Assembly (NCBI GenBank): GCA_028564675.1
Contig: JAOVVO010000095.1
Coordinates: 1 to 64,000 of the forward strand
Length of the DNA: 64,000 nt
From: Onchocerca lupi
Lineage: Eukaryota; Nematoda; Chromadorea; Rhabditida; Onchocercidae
Direction: 5' to 3'
The position numbers and the translations under genes were made by a program. Shown here piece after piece: positions 51,201-64,000 of this stretch (positions within the stretch are counted from its first letter, which is position 1; each line of letters opens with the position of its first letter). Under the pieces are notes generated by a model. The model had not been told where the DNA came from, did not search any database, and saw nothing but the letters and a program-made list of their open reading frames with translations.

Positions 51201-53691
51201 CATCTAGTTGCAACGTTTCCCAACCGTTACACTATTTCAGACATCGAAATTTGCGTAGCATTAAGCTTCCACCTACGTGTAATAATGTCATAGAAGCAGG
51301 ATTTCCAAGCGCATTCTTTTTCAAATCTTCTTCAAAATATGGTTTCAATTTCAATAACTGTTTAACATCACCGTAATCTGTGATACCTGCTGGCCAATCA
51401 TGTGTTACCATTATATCGATTGGTGATTCTGAAGCAAACGAAATAGTCTAAATCCTTAACTGAAGGATGCGTACAACCGAATACTAGCAGAGAAAAAAGT
51501 AGTCCGAAAATGATGTGTGTGGCAAAAACCAAGTCCAAACTTGGAACAATTTAGTTCAGCTAATCCCAAATTATTTTAGCTTTAAATAGCATAGTAATAT
51601 CAAGAGGGTGAGCTTAGCATGAATGCAACCTAGTAACATCAATAGTATGACACACTAAAGCTTACATAAATTTGATGATTTTAATGAAATCTTCAACAAA
51701 AGAGGGATTAAGAGACGGAATACGTAAAATCTTAACAATCGAAGTCTTATTTGTTAAAAACATCATAATCCTGATATTTTCGAAGGAAAATCAATGAAGA
51801 AAACTAATATACCATTTGGATTCCTCGGCTTCAATTGTTTTAGACGAAATATATCGACGGAACGCACATGATAAGCAGAAACAACTGCACCATAATCGAT
51901 ATATGGAGGACGTTCCCAATGACCTTGAATGAAATAAAAATTTGTAAAGATTTCAAGCGAATGAATTATCATTAGATCATAATTTGAAACTAGATGCAAT
52001 ATGCCACTATTAAATTATATTAATGAAAAATTAAGGTTAATTCTGGAATTCGTAGTAATATCAATATATTACATAAAAAAGTTACGAGAGAAACAAGCAT
52101 GCAAATTGTTTACCCATATTATAATCATTTTTATTATAGATGCCTGAAAGACCAGCTATTCGAAGCCCTGCAAATTGTACAACAGATGCATGTCCTAAAT
52201 AAAAAATTTTCGGTGCGACCCATCCACCATAAGGTAATTCTTGCAGATAACCCGATGCTTCATGATTTCCTCCGACAAAAATTGTCAATACTGGTGCCTC
52301 CTAAAACAAAAAATGAGCAAAACGAATTCAGATCTCTTCAGAAAAATTATCAGAGCTATTCTTTGATGCAGTGTGCCTTACTTTATTGTGCATCTTTTAA
52401 AATAAGACAACGCGCATAAAATAGCATATACGTATAATAGAAACCCTGGATTTAGACTGTAAATATTCTATTTAAAATGATATATGATTCGTCAACAGAA
52501 TTCTAAACACTTCGTCCATCTAAAAAGAAGTAACAGTTCATGTTAAGTTGTCCAATACTATCTTTTTTTACCATTATAATAAATTCGAAAAAGTTGAATC
52601 TTACTGATTCGCCGGAATAATAGCGATGAAAGCTTTGTAGACGCCGATATTTTTCAGGCACATGCATATGCTTTAAGTCACCATAATTTCGAATTGCCTG
52701 CAAAAAACAAATCATTCTTTGGAAAATGAGATATTCTTTGCTTTTAAACGGAGTAACAGCAGAAGAAACTTTTCCAAAAAATATTACAATTTCAAAGAAC
52801 TAAGATTTTTTAATATGTCATCTGTCATGCCAATAGCCGCCAATCACCTAAATAACTATTTCTAAAGTTGCAAAAATGAAGAATTTAGAGAAATAAGGTT
52901 AGTATTTCTTGAATAGATAAACAGTAGCCGCATATCAAAGACATTGCATTGCTAACTCAAAAAATTCAACATTTCAGTAAAGCTTATATATATCTTCACA
53001 TATCTTTAATTTCACACTAATATATGAGACTCTAAAAAAAAGTTCTACTTTGATTGATAACAATATCCAGCATTATCAATGCATAAAGACAACGCAGAAA
53101 AATAGAAAAGGTAATTCTTCTACAATAAATAGGACAGCACACCTCATAGTCACCACAGCTGATGAGCAAATCGAATTTATAACCTTCCCGTCGTTCGATC
53201 TCTGCCATCGTTGCATAAATTTTATCCATTTCACCATGTGAACATCCAGCTACCGCTGTAATATTAAATTCATTGAAAGTTCCAATAGCACTGACATGTG
53301 ACATTGGAAGAACTTAGGTCTTCTATACAAGTAGCACATTCTCTGCCAATTGACTGCCCGCTTTTTTCTTATCGAACAAAAGAGTAACTTATTTCTTACA
53401 GAACAAGTAATCTAGCTTTCCTGTATTTGAAGTTCATTGAAAACCTGTTATAGTAGTAAGCTTTTCCATAATATGAAGTTCAACAGCAAGGACTTCTGTG
53501 ATTAATTTTTTTATCTGCTTTTCTTCTATAATACAATACTAACCTATATGAACTTTCCGACTTAGCTTTTGTCGTTTAGCAGTTTCAGCAACAGTTAAAC
53601 CCGAATTTGTTGATGTGGACGGTTGCTCCTGAGATAAAGCTGCGATGTCGTTTTGTCCTGACTTATATTCATTTTTTGTGCAATCGGCCAT
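48232..53691 (-). CDS. DBR1: RNA lariat debranching enzyme
   Basis: Eleven exons read on minus: 53544-53691, 53143-53255, 52605-52697, 52114-52300, 51813-51923, 51277-51428, 50395-50547, 49957-50064, 49371-49555, 48832-48994 and 48232-48309. All phases agree and give 496 residues. The enzyme is a metallophosphoesterase that cuts the 2'-5' branch of excised intron lariats in the nucleus. Landmarks: AVAGCSHGEMDKIY, LISCGDYE, HRYYSGE, TIFVGGNHEASGYLQELPYG, GLSGIYNKNDY, MVTHDWPAGITDYG, LKPRYWLAAHMHCFFAA and SLDKPLPRRHFLQ. The metal-binding GGNHE, THDW and AHMH motifs are intact. The C-terminal DBR1 domain is present (FTIPMNFKMTAWP; NPQSAEFCAKLGI). The acidic, low-complexity tail of vertebrate DBR1 is much shorter here. 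Exon 1 adds 48 Ser/Thr/Gln-rich residues before the usual start. Exon 10 uses the internal acceptor CTTAAG|A, chosen because only it keeps the frame and the family match. Confidence 0.97.
49563..49588. repeat. A-tract microsatellite (A26)
   Basis: Pure A run in a DBR1 intron, just upstream of exon 49371-49555. Comparable homopolymers are A at 46562-46586 and T at 60298-60323. Confidence 0.95.
49915..49938. repeat. (GA)12 microsatellite
   Basis: Pure GA dinucleotide repeat in a DBR1 intron. On the minus strand it gives a TC tract 19 nt after the donor of exon 49957-50064. Confidence 0.95.
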
Positions 53692-54878
53692 AACCAACTA
53701 ACAATAAAATAATCTAAATTATAAACAAATATATAAATTAAGATGTATATGCAAACATATGCATTTACATATCGCATAGTATCATTCATCTTAAAAACAG
53801 AAAAGAATTTTTTTTTTAAACAGCAATGATTCAAATAAAAATCAGCAAGATGGAAAAAAATTTTCTTGGAATTCCACTAAACATTCCAGATGTTAATTAA
53901 TCAGGAATTAACAAAGAGTAAATCCAAGGCAGTTTAGTGGAATAAGTGACTTCTTCTCCAAAGTAGAAATGAATTATCTTCAATAAAAATCACGAAAATG
54001 AGAGGAAAAATTTTGACCATGCTACCTAAAATATCGGATCAGTCGAGAAATTACCAACTATTAATAGAGCTTAATAAAAGGTTTGCTAATCGAAATTAAA
54101 TTAAGACATTATTCCATCAGCTTTTTCTGGTGGATAAAATAAGGATCCGAAACATATGGACAGAATACGTCCTTAATGATAAGACGAACTACCCTTCACC
54201 TTAATTGACCTTAGCTGATAAGGTTGCATTAAAACCCATTTATTACTGCAAACAAAAAGACGGGTAATAATTAACAAAGTGATAATTGGTGAGTTGATAA
54301 TTCACAAAGCCCCTCTATGCAAATAGTTTATCCTAAGGAAATCTGTTCCGGAACAATTGGTCGTTTGATCCAATTAAAAGAATTCAATTACTGGTTTGAT
54401 TCTGACTATTTGTTCAGTACATTTAGACTATTTGTTCAGTACATTTACGCATAATACTCATTTGTATAAGTAATTCTTGATTCCTTCCGTGAAAAATGCT
54501 GCGAAGCCGCTATCACCTAATATCCTAGAATAAAATCTTCAGTATTTTTCATGGCTCTTGATTAATTTGCGTACGATTTCAACGCAATTAATAAGATCAT
54601 TTGTAGATGCAGGAAATGTGAGATGGAATGTATTCCTCTATGCGTTAAATGCCAGACTGATGCAACTCCAAATTTTTTTTATGTTTAATAGACAAATTTG
54701 TTCACGACAAGAAAAACAATTTATGGATTAAAGTTTAGCAGAATTTTCGTTATGTAACAAATAATCATCCTTGAACTTACATAAAATATTAGAATTCCAT
54801 TTAATAATTTTTCCATTCTATTCTTCGAAGGATTGTAAATACGACGGGAAAAATGTCAAAACTATAAACAGTTTTCAT
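53692..54878. other. Intergenic between the EB/lectin gene and DBR1
   Basis: No exon supported on either strand. The DBR1 promoter or leader acceptor should lie here. Confidence 0.55.
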
Positions 54879-57800
54879 CTAATAATTACAACAGTAGAAG
54901 TTGCTGTTGGTGTGCTCGCACTTTACTGCATTAGACTAATTTACGAGCCACGTTAATTTACGAGTCATGTTCATAACGTTGCGTGAATTCTTTATATAAA
55001 TCGTTTCATAATAGTTGTGATTTCACATAAGAACCATGTTTAATAATTCCAACAATTAAATAAAATCCGGGAATTATAACTTTTATCATATAGTTTACAC
55101 AAATATTCGGCGAAGAAGATATTTTTTTATTCCCACTGATTTATATTTATTTAACATAAAAAGCCATAGAAAATAATTCTGCACACGCTTTACAATATTT
55201 GACAACTACCATTATAATTTCACATACAAATTGTCCAACATATCTAGAATCTGAATATTAACTATTTGAGAAAACAAATAATATAGCCTAGTCCAAAAGA
55301 TTAGCTTCTTACTTCATAAAACTACCGATGTTTACAATTCTTTCCAACATTATTTATAATTACCATGAAATGAAATAAAAAATATTTTTTGGTAAAAAAT
55401 TGAATTACAGCTTATGCCTTTTCATCCTACTTCCTTCTCAATCCTTTTCTAACATCATTTGTTTCTTTAATCCCGAAAAAATCTCTTTAAGGAACATAAG
55501 AGAGATGTTGTTGATGTCCATAGAAAAAAAATTACAGATCGACATTACAAGAAAATTCCAGATAACTTCTCTCATTTAGTATTTGTATGATGGACCTAAA
55601 AAGGAAGTAATCATCCGAATAATTTAATATTGTGTAAAAAAATATATTGCAAATCTTGAATATAAATATAGTGGCTAAAAAGGACAAAAGTACTATACTT
55701 TAGATGACATTTATGGAATGTAGAATGAAAGTAAGGTCATTTGATAAACTAAAGTTTTTTTTAAGCGTTTAGTAAAGTGATATGGATAAAAGTATATCCA
55801 TGATTTCGTAACTGGCTTCGATATTTTGAATATGACCTCTTGAATGACAAATATTGAAATGAGTATTTCAAATGATCTAACAACATGTCATTTTTCGTTG
55901 AGAGTAAAAGGTTAAATAATCGAAAAAACGATTAATACTGAAAATTTCGTATAAACTCATAAAACTTACCCTGGCATATGAATATTTTCGGCGAGCGGAA
56001 ATTATCGCAGTCAGCAGACATCCACTCTCCCGCATGAGAAGAATAAACACAATTTTTGTCACTTGTTATATCCGGTTGTCCTGCACGCCAGAAGAAGAAA
56101 TATGCCCGAGACCCATAGGTACTGCTATCCCAGTACCAATTTCTCTTTCCTACAGAAATATATTTTCAACTTCAACCTCAGAATTGTTGAAAAATGAGTC
56201 TTACCAGGTGATAATTTCGTAATTTAATATTTTAGCAATAAAACCTTGTCTGTAGTTGAGTATAATATAAAAATAATAATAGTAGTCAAATAGAAGGGAA
56301 AAATCATGGATTGAAAAACAAACAAAAAGATTCGTTGTACTTCCATTTAATTCTGTAGCAAATGTGATTTCTTGAGATAACTTTGATAAATTCCTTAATT
56401 ACATTGCTTACATGTAATTTCCTTATCATATCACAGTAAGAAGTTAAGGCTCATTTCATACTTAAATGATAGAAATTCCTGAGCTCTCTGAAGGGCTCTT
56501 TTGCATCAGCAATGACTGGTAAAGCATCCAGTCAAAACTAAAAAAGTAATGTAATGAAAACTCTACCATTAAATTTTATAGAACCCTAACTGATTCTATG
56601 ATAAGAAGAAAAATATACCTTTTTTCAGACCAAGCCAGAATGATTTTCCTCCAGCAAGACCTGCAAATTAATTTTTATTTCATATTACATTTTTTTTAAA
56701 AATCAATTTATTTATCTGCAAGCAAATGTAATCAAAAGACTAAAAATCGGAGTAGAAAAAGAATGAAAAATCCAGACGAACATGAGATTTCATAAATTTG
56801 CAACAAAAGTGTTCAATCAATTATAAAACTTTAATAATGCTTAGATTATAATTCATTTCAAATATATTAACAAATAACTAACATTTTGATTTTGCATGCT
56901 CCTTCTGATTTTTAAATAGATTTTCAAATATCTTTAAATTGCAAAGCTTATCAAAGAAGTAATAATAAATAATATCCACTCTTACCATAAGCTGTTTGCG
57001 CTTCCTCCATGTTTCTAATTTTGACTATTTCAGCATCTAACAAATTGCAAATTGTTCTGATTGCGAAACGCGGCATGAAGTTGGTAAATCCCTGAAAAAC
57101 AATTTGAATAACCATTTATATTAACATACCTGCGATTTTTTTCTATTTGTTACAAAATCTTGCACTGTAACCAAAGTAAATATTCTCCATTACAGTTTAC
57201 AAATGTGATGAACGGCGTTAATATTTTCACCGAATCTTTTCACAGAATTCCATTTCTTATAATGACGCTTGGTCAGGCACCATATCAGAATGTTTAGGAA
57301 CTTTTGACGAAATAAATAATTAAGAAACTAGTTATTATAATCCCCAAAATGATGATATAATGAGTTCGAAGCTGAACTAAATAAAATAAAAAAAAAACCG
57401 CGATATAGCAATTGTCATGACGATAGACAAATGACGTTTGACACTTTTGCCCTGAAACAAATGAGCTAAATAAGTAAATAACTAGATAACAGCAGATATT
57501 TTGCAGAACAAATAATATCAGCAAAAATGAAAAATATTCTATTAAACAATAGAATTAATGAATCCTTTGATAGTATCGTGTTAAAAGTTGGGTTTTTACA
57601 GAACATGGTTTATAACTTTTACCTTTAATGTTAAGTGCACGCAAATCATACTTACGGGCTTAAGCCACACTTATATTTGACTCACAATTGTATCCCATAA
57701 ACAGAAAGTTTTTGATTAAAGTAAACAATTCGAGATATTGATCATTGAATTCCTTATACCACTAATAACTATTGTATCTGATGAAAAAAGCATTTTATTT

Positions 57801-58266
57801 AGCGAAATAATGACCTCTATATGCGGTGGCGTTGTTCGGCATGGATGATCGATGCACTTCTTCTGAAATGAGAGATCGAAAACAGCAATCAAGAGAATAT
57901 ATAGAAAATTACAAGAAGATAATCACTAGCATCGCACTTTTATTCGATGCAACGGGTCCCGTGTTACATGTTCAATGCACCGTGTCTTATATATATATAT
58001 GAGACCGAATATCAATTTCTCGGGAGACATTTCAGTTTCAGACAGTTTTACTTCATCCGCAGATGGTTTTTCAATGATTTAAACTACCTTTTCAATAATT
58101 TAAACTGATTATGAAATTTTCAACTTGTTAAAAATATCGGCAATATGACTCAGTTCAGTTGGTGCCATTCCAGCACCATAACAAAATATTCAAATTGAAC
58201 ATTGTAGGGCAAAATAACTCTCATTGATTGTTATCATTCTTGTAATATCCTATATCCTAATTTACG

Positions 58267-58314
<48 letters not shown>

Positions 58315-60297
58315 TACTTTTGCAAAAAAAACGTGACTTTTTCTCTCTTTCTTCTTCATTCTTCCAATTCACAAATGTTATTTCATTTTCGTCATTTGTT
58401 TCGACAACCCAACCAGCACGTATAGCTAAGTCTGAAAGTGATATTAGAGATATCTACATGTGATGAGACGAAATTTAAACTAAATACATTTTTGCTTATA
58501 AATTTGCTCAATACCTTGCATGAAGCAAATAACTTTCAGACAGTAAAACAGAGCTATTCTTCAGAAAAACTACAAAGTGAATGCCATTTATTTTTTATTC
58601 TGTTGACCAAACTTGTTTTTTTATCCGGCTAAGCATTTTTAACCTTATCAAAAGAGAAAAATCAAAGATGAAAAAGAAGCAAAGAAATATCTTATTTTCT
58701 ATCTGATATATAAGTTAAATATAAGCTGATGTTGCATTTAATTATATAGATTCATTATTGTATTCTTGTACGCCTTTTCTGTTTTCGCTTTAAAGAAAAA
58801 CATTTCAACTAAATTATTAATGATGCAATCCTTACATGAGAGCAAGGCACTTTCAGCAGAAAACGACCTCTCAGTTCCTCTGTCTGGTGGATAAGCTAGT
58901 GTTGCATCTAATTCCATACAATGTGTTAGTGCATCCTTGTATGTTTTTTCTATTTTCGTCTGGAAAAACATTTCAATATTGAGATAATATCTGATAAGTA
59001 ATCAACTGCCAGTGAACAGTTCCGAAACTGCTTGAAAGATTCAATTTCTAATGTAATAAAAGGTTAAGTAAATGTTCAAAATAGAGAAAAAGTATTTTTC
59101 CCAAGTTATTCCATTAGAAATGCATTATGCTAAAGAAGATTTGTGAGCTTGATTTTATCATTTTTACTTTTTCTTGGCAATCGATTAGTGATAAACAAAA
59201 GAATAAACTGAATACTTTAATAATTTCTAACTCTTGCAAATCTGGATCAAATTCTGATTTATTTTTGACTTGAATAATAATTAATAGTAAGTAGTATAGA
59301 CTACTGGAAATTCTATTGGGAACTTCAATGAACTAAAAACCAGAGAGCTGTCATAAAATAAATGTCATTCCTATTACGACAACTACAATTTTATAATTTG
59401 CAAAATTCTGTGTTGCTGCCATCTTGTCGTAATTATTCTATCTTATCTTAAACATAAAAGTTTTCTTCAAATATATCTCAAAGCAATTATCTTCTGCATT
59501 GTGCCTTAAGAAAAAAAACAGATATACCGAGCAGTAGAAAGCGCTATACCAATAAAACCAGTTATCACCGTCGCAATTGAATTCTAAAAATCTGATTTTA
59601 AAGAAAGCAAGAAATAAAGATATCCCATTAATTTAGATTTTTAAGTGTTTATCATGCACTGAAAATGATATCTTCATAGTATATCTTAAGCTTCCGCATT
59701 ATCTGCTGCATTTCATTTGCAAAAGACTACTCACTTAATTACTCCAGATAATTCTTATTTTATCGAGAAGTATGACTTAATCTCCTATCAAAAGTACATT
59801 TTAATCAATCCCATAAAATTAAGGTAATAGCAAAAAAAAGGAAATTAATTAAGCAAAAACTTTGTGGGGAAGTAATTTCTAAGTACTTGAATTGTAACTC
59901 CAAATTTCTTTCCTCTGTAACATGGAAAAAATGCATTCTAAAAATAAATGATTACAGTTCAGTGGGACGCAATCAGATCCAAAGTCTCTCCCTAAATAAA
60001 TTTTCTTCGAAATTTGGTTCTCTTGTTCTTTTTTCTTTTTCTCTTTTTTTTGGTAGAGGAAGGAAGGGCAAATTAAATTTCTGCAGTTCATCAGGTAATA
60101 ATCTCCATTATATTATTCTATTACTAATTTTCATTCCTACAGAATCGAATAATCCAAAGCTAACCTCCAAGACGCTGAACTTGTAGACAATTTTCGTATA
60201 AATCGCAAAATTCATCAAATCGACAAGCGTCACATTCTGAAAAAACATGCACAATTCATAACGCAAAAACAATTACTTTCCTTAGTTTTATTTTTTG

Positions 60298-60328
<31 letters not shown>

Positions 60329-63300
60329 AGATATATAATGCAGCAAAGCAGTTGTTCAGTTTAAGCATTTATAAAATTACAATATGGTTAGATCAGAAAG
60401 AAGTATTAGATTAATGAGAAAATGATTTGTAATTAAAAGCTTTGCGAGCAAGACTGGTTTTTTTATTTCGAGTAATGCACTATGAAAATATAATAAATAA
60501 GCAAATTACTTTTTCCAAAAAAAAAGAAAAAAAAAAAAAGCATGTAGCGACAAGAAATAAATCCAGATGTAAAATGAAACATGATTAGAATTTAGATTGA
60601 CAATTTAGCTGGCAGGATGCTGAACAGTCGAAATAACAAGGAAGCTTAACGATGATTGATGCGAGATTTACATAAATTCAGAATATTGCAGATTTTGAAG
60701 AGAATCCTACGAAGTATATCGACTAAAAACATAAATAGTGGGTTTCCTATACAGTCTCATCATAATAAAAACAATCCATTTAATACAGCATTAAGTATGC
60801 TGTTATGCCAATTTCATCATCTTTAATACTTACCAAATGGCACATTTCGCCGATACGAACATTCAAATTTACTACATATAAATTTCACTATATCTGTTCG
60901 ACTGTTGCAGTCTGCAGATACTCGACAACCTTAAAAAAAAAAAGAAAAAAAATAGCTCAAACATCGTTGCTTAACTCCCTTTCACCAATTTTTCATAAAA
61001 TCCAGTCTAATAAAAAATAGACGAAGAAAGAAATATCTCTATTCTAAATCAATAATCTAGTAACTTCGATTAAAAAAAAAAGAAAAATTTTGGATATTGA
61101 TAAACTATATGCAGACATATTTTCATTGCTCAAATACTTTTACAAATTTTTTTTTATCCAAATTATGAGTAAAATATGTTGAAGTGGTAAAAGCAATAAA
61201 TGTCCTCTAAAATGATTACTGAATTTCCATCATTCACCACTAGCTTGAAATAATTTTGTAAAATGGAAACAATGTTTAACAACAAAAAATTACTTCTATG
61301 AGTCAATACCCACTTTCCCTCCTCGCATCCACCATCTGAGTTACAGTAAGCTCGAAAAGTGCATTCATCATTGCTCTTGCAACCTGAAAAAAGTATTTCC
61401 TATCTATTTACTAATTATAAACAACCATCAGAGTAATAATTATCCGATTTCATTGTACAATTTTACATATTATCTCTGCGCTAAACAAAAAAGCATATTG
61501 GTTATAATTTTAAAAACATATTGATTATAAACATGAATATAAAGCATATTAACTAAAAACTTACGTTCTCTAACAGTGACCCAAAACGGTTGATAACAAG
61601 TTCCTCTAATGCACGTGCTATAACGTGAGCATGTATCGCCCGCACCACAAGCTATAACTAATCTGCATATAATTATTTATAATACTACTACAATTACTAT
61701 AATTGGTTTAACTTCAAATATCAATCTAGTTTCTCAACTAGACATTCATTTTTTATTGGAGTATTCATGCCTTAATGATCAACTTGCAGTAAACTGAAAT
61801 GATTAGGCCATCAAAGTTTTATTCTTTTATTTATAAGCAGTTTAATTCTTTCAAATTGGAACTTCTGAGGTATTTACATGGCAATAAACTTTTAATCATT
61901 CCTTGAAAGTAATGATATTGCCTCTCAGTTTTAGATCAAACGAATTTTTTCATTTTGCATTATTCAGATTTAGCAAAATGTTAACCATACGCTATCCATT
62001 CAATGCCAACGAAAAAATTCCAAGTAAAGACCCTTTTCTTTCTAATATAAATTCAACCATTAAATTAAATTTTTTATTTTTTTTTAAATACTTGAAGATC
62101 ATATAACATACCCTTCATTTCACTCGATGTGAATGGTGGTGGAAGCTGGCATATATATGCGCGAACATTCTCATATTCGAAATAGATTTCACGACACATA
62201 GCATTATCAAAACCTGTTACTTCTGCGCAAAATCCTGGCGCTTCATTCTGACATGCTGAAACAATATAACAAGCCTATAATGCTAGATAGTTATGCAAAC
62301 TTTAACACTGCACAGATTATTAACTGCACCAATAAGTTATTGATGGTTTACATCACCTAATTCTCAAATTTTGTTACTTGAAGTATGGAATGTTTTCTCA
62401 ACCTGTAAATATTTCACTAACGCCTACCTAATTAAAAAGAAAATTAAAGTTGAGGAAAAAATACGGATATGCATGAATGACTCCACTATATATCTGCTGT
62501 CGGACATATTATAACATTTTTTATAAAAACCACACTTGAAACCAACTGGGCAGTTTGCGTCAGTGTAACAATGATCTGAAAATAAACGAATTTACTCAAT
62601 CACTCAATTTTAAAGTTAGAACCAATAATTCGCCAAAAACCATAATATTACAACAGCTAAGGTGAAGTACTGCAATCAATGTGCAAGGTAGGATAAATAA
62701 ATTTGTGTAGTTAAAAATAACATTACTAACATGAACGCAGATAGATAATTATACGTTAAGATTTGGAAATATAAAAGAAAGTAAATATCTAAATTAATTT
62801 CAGATTCTGCATAAAAATCGAGATTTAATAGATAAGTTGACCGAAAAGAAGCAAATAAGGATCGAAAATTTTCTTAAGATTATTAATGTCATAATTATTT
62901 CAAACATTATTTTCATCGGTATGACAATATAAAAGTATAATGATGAAGGAAAATCAAAAGATGATAATTACCAGGTCGAAGACCATGTATATCAGTAATC
63001 AAAGGAAGACGTTCTTTGCATGTACCATCTCGGCAAACGTATCTTGTAGGACAATCCTCGTCGATGTAACAATCTTTATGTAAAATAGTCTTTTTTAGTA
63101 CCTCAGATCCATAATTAAGACTAACTTTATTTTTTTTCCAAGAAAACTGGGTGCAAATCAAGTTATGAACAATTGGTACGAAAATTTTTTAACATTCACT
63201 TTTCACAGCCTGAATTCGAAGCCAAACATAATGAAATAGTTTCAGCCTTTCATATGTTTCGAAAAAATGGATAAGAAAGTTATTAATTAAAAATACTCAA

Positions 63301-63933
63301 ATCTTAATAACTTTAAGATTTGAAAGTGGATAGCATCCAATTTTCTAAGCTAATTGAAAGCAACAATTAAAAAAAAAAGTGGATAAGAGTAAACTTTTTA
63401 ATTAGCTCAGAAAATTAGATGCTTTCTAATATGTTGACCGATGTTGACTGAGTCGATTTTATCAATAAATATGATTTCTTAGAGAATCTAGCTTACCGTT
63501 AGCTGAACGAATTATGATATTGCTGGAGAAGACCATCTTATAGAATGTATTACCCCGTATAAGTTATAAAAGTCAAGTGAGTGCTACGATTTCTAATGGC
63601 TAAACTGCATACTAATTTCAGTTGATAAATATTATTGTAAATGAGTCAATGGTTTCGAATTATTTAATTTATAATTACTCCTTCCACTGATAGTAAATAT
63701 GCAATTTTCATCAACATCAATTTTACTCGCCTAATTCCTCAAGAGTAAAAAACAGAACAACCAAATACATGTATATATAATTTATCGTCTTTGATCAAAA
63801 TAACAAACATTTAAATGTGACAAATGCTTACTCGTAATTTCCACTCTACCGGATATCACTTTGCCCAATTTTCCAACGCAACGACGCCATTCACACCGTC
63901 CACTGTCGCAGTCATTATTGGTTCTACATTTTT
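54879..63933 (-). CDS. Secreted EB-module / double C-type lectin protein (5' end outside window)
   Basis: Exons read on minus: 63832-63933, 62972-63073, 62531-62575, 62112-62255, 61565-61651, 61310-61383, 60834-60929, 60165-60236, 59528-59583, 58836-58959, 58318-58431, 57815-57862, 56986-57091, 56619-56660, 55970-56149 and 54879-54925 (TAG). Most introns are phase 1. The N-terminal part is a run of short Cys-rich EB-like modules (KCRTNNDCDSGRCEWRRC; CYIDEDCPTRYVCRDGTC; HCYTDANCPVGFKC; CGAGDTCSRYSTC; CKSNDECTFRAYC). Lectin domain 1 spans CDGDNWFYWYSAFYC to FVNWKNEEE...RFFCK. Lectin domain 2 has ICNLLDAEIVKIRN, SFWLGLKK, NWYWD, WRAGQPD, GEWMSADC and FICQ. It ends with a short Cys tail (KCEHTNSNFYCCNY). 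Phases do not join at 61310/60929 or at 58318/57862, so an exon is probably missed at each. About 480 residues are visible. Expected role: extracellular recognition or a secreted host- or microbe-facing product. No EPN/QPD calcium-sugar motif is complete except QPD in domain 2. Confidence 0.85.
58267..58312. repeat. A-tract microsatellite (A46)
   Basis: A 46-nt pure A run in the intron right after exon 58318-58431. On the minus strand the donor GTAAGT is followed directly by a poly-T tract. The length is likely unstable or imprecise in assemblies. Confidence 0.95.
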
Positions 63934-64000
63934 CTGAAAACACATTGGATATTTTTTAAAGTCATAAAAAGTATTCGCTGCATCAACTCCAGTAGCGAAT

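Noticed and set aside
53143..53304. ATG 53304 as the DBR1 start
   Set aside because: An upstream exon (53544-53691) joins in phase to the acceptor at 53255 and restores the conserved residues before the GCSHGE motif. I keep 53304 only as a possible alternative.
54771..54956. Plus-strand frame with a hydrophobic VAVGVLALYC segment, possible membrane protein
   Set aside because: On minus the same bases form the phase-matched terminal exon 54879-54925 of the lectin gene, and the plus frame has no partners.
58224..58463. 79-codon plus-strand frame
   Set aside because: It is carried by the A46 run (poly-Lys) and is antisense to lectin exon 58318-58431.

Overview
The window is nuclear DNA of a nematode, most likely a filarial/spirurid worm. 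It is very AT-rich, genes are split into short exons (about 40-310 nt) by introns with GT(A/T)AG donors and TTTCAG/TTTTAG acceptors, and protein matches are metazoan. I assigned coding regions by joining exons whose splice phases agree and whose translation matches a family. Single open frames are mostly too short to show genes here.

Left part (1-21 kb), all minus strand: a cadherin-repeat membrane or secreted protein (1260-8680, 3' end not reached); a gene-poor 8.6-kb stretch with two local tandem repeats and old dispersed-repeat copies; then molybdopterin synthase large subunit (MOCS2B, 17325-18581) directly downstream of nicotinamide riboside kinase (NMRK, 18789-21238). These two are either fused in frame or form a tight operon.

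Middle part (22-39 kb), mostly minus: an acidic serine-rich protein of unknown function (22590-24510), a 106-aa unknown helical protein (26767-28034), the SMC5/6 subunit NSE1 (28636-31648), a tRNA-Cys(GCA) on plus (32347-32418), and a multi-exon unknown protein with a repeated 'G-V...W-S...G-D-W' module (34070-38722).

Next (39-48 kb), plus strand: two paralogous three-exon genes for small secreted proteins sharing a Cys-containing C-terminal exon (39326-40573 and 43970-45254), then a weaker candidate gene (45770-47753) that starts inside a perfect palindrome.

Right part (48-64 kb), minus: the complete lariat debranching enzyme DBR1 in 11 exons (48232-53691), and a large secreted protein joining several EB-like cysteine modules to two C-type lectin domains (54879 to beyond 63933, 5' end outside the window).

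The recognisable housekeeping genes act in separate processes: NAD salvage, molybdenum cofactor synthesis, DNA repair and intron turnover. The secreted and cell-surface genes (cadherin, small Cys proteins, EB/lectin protein) carry the lineage-specific content. Repeats include AAT, A, T and GA microsatellites, tandem arrays of 20, 40, about 110 and about 193 bp, and a dispersed family whose best copy ends in a hairpin plus CTAGT, as Helitron-like elements do. I saw no CRISPR array, viral gene or bacterial insert.
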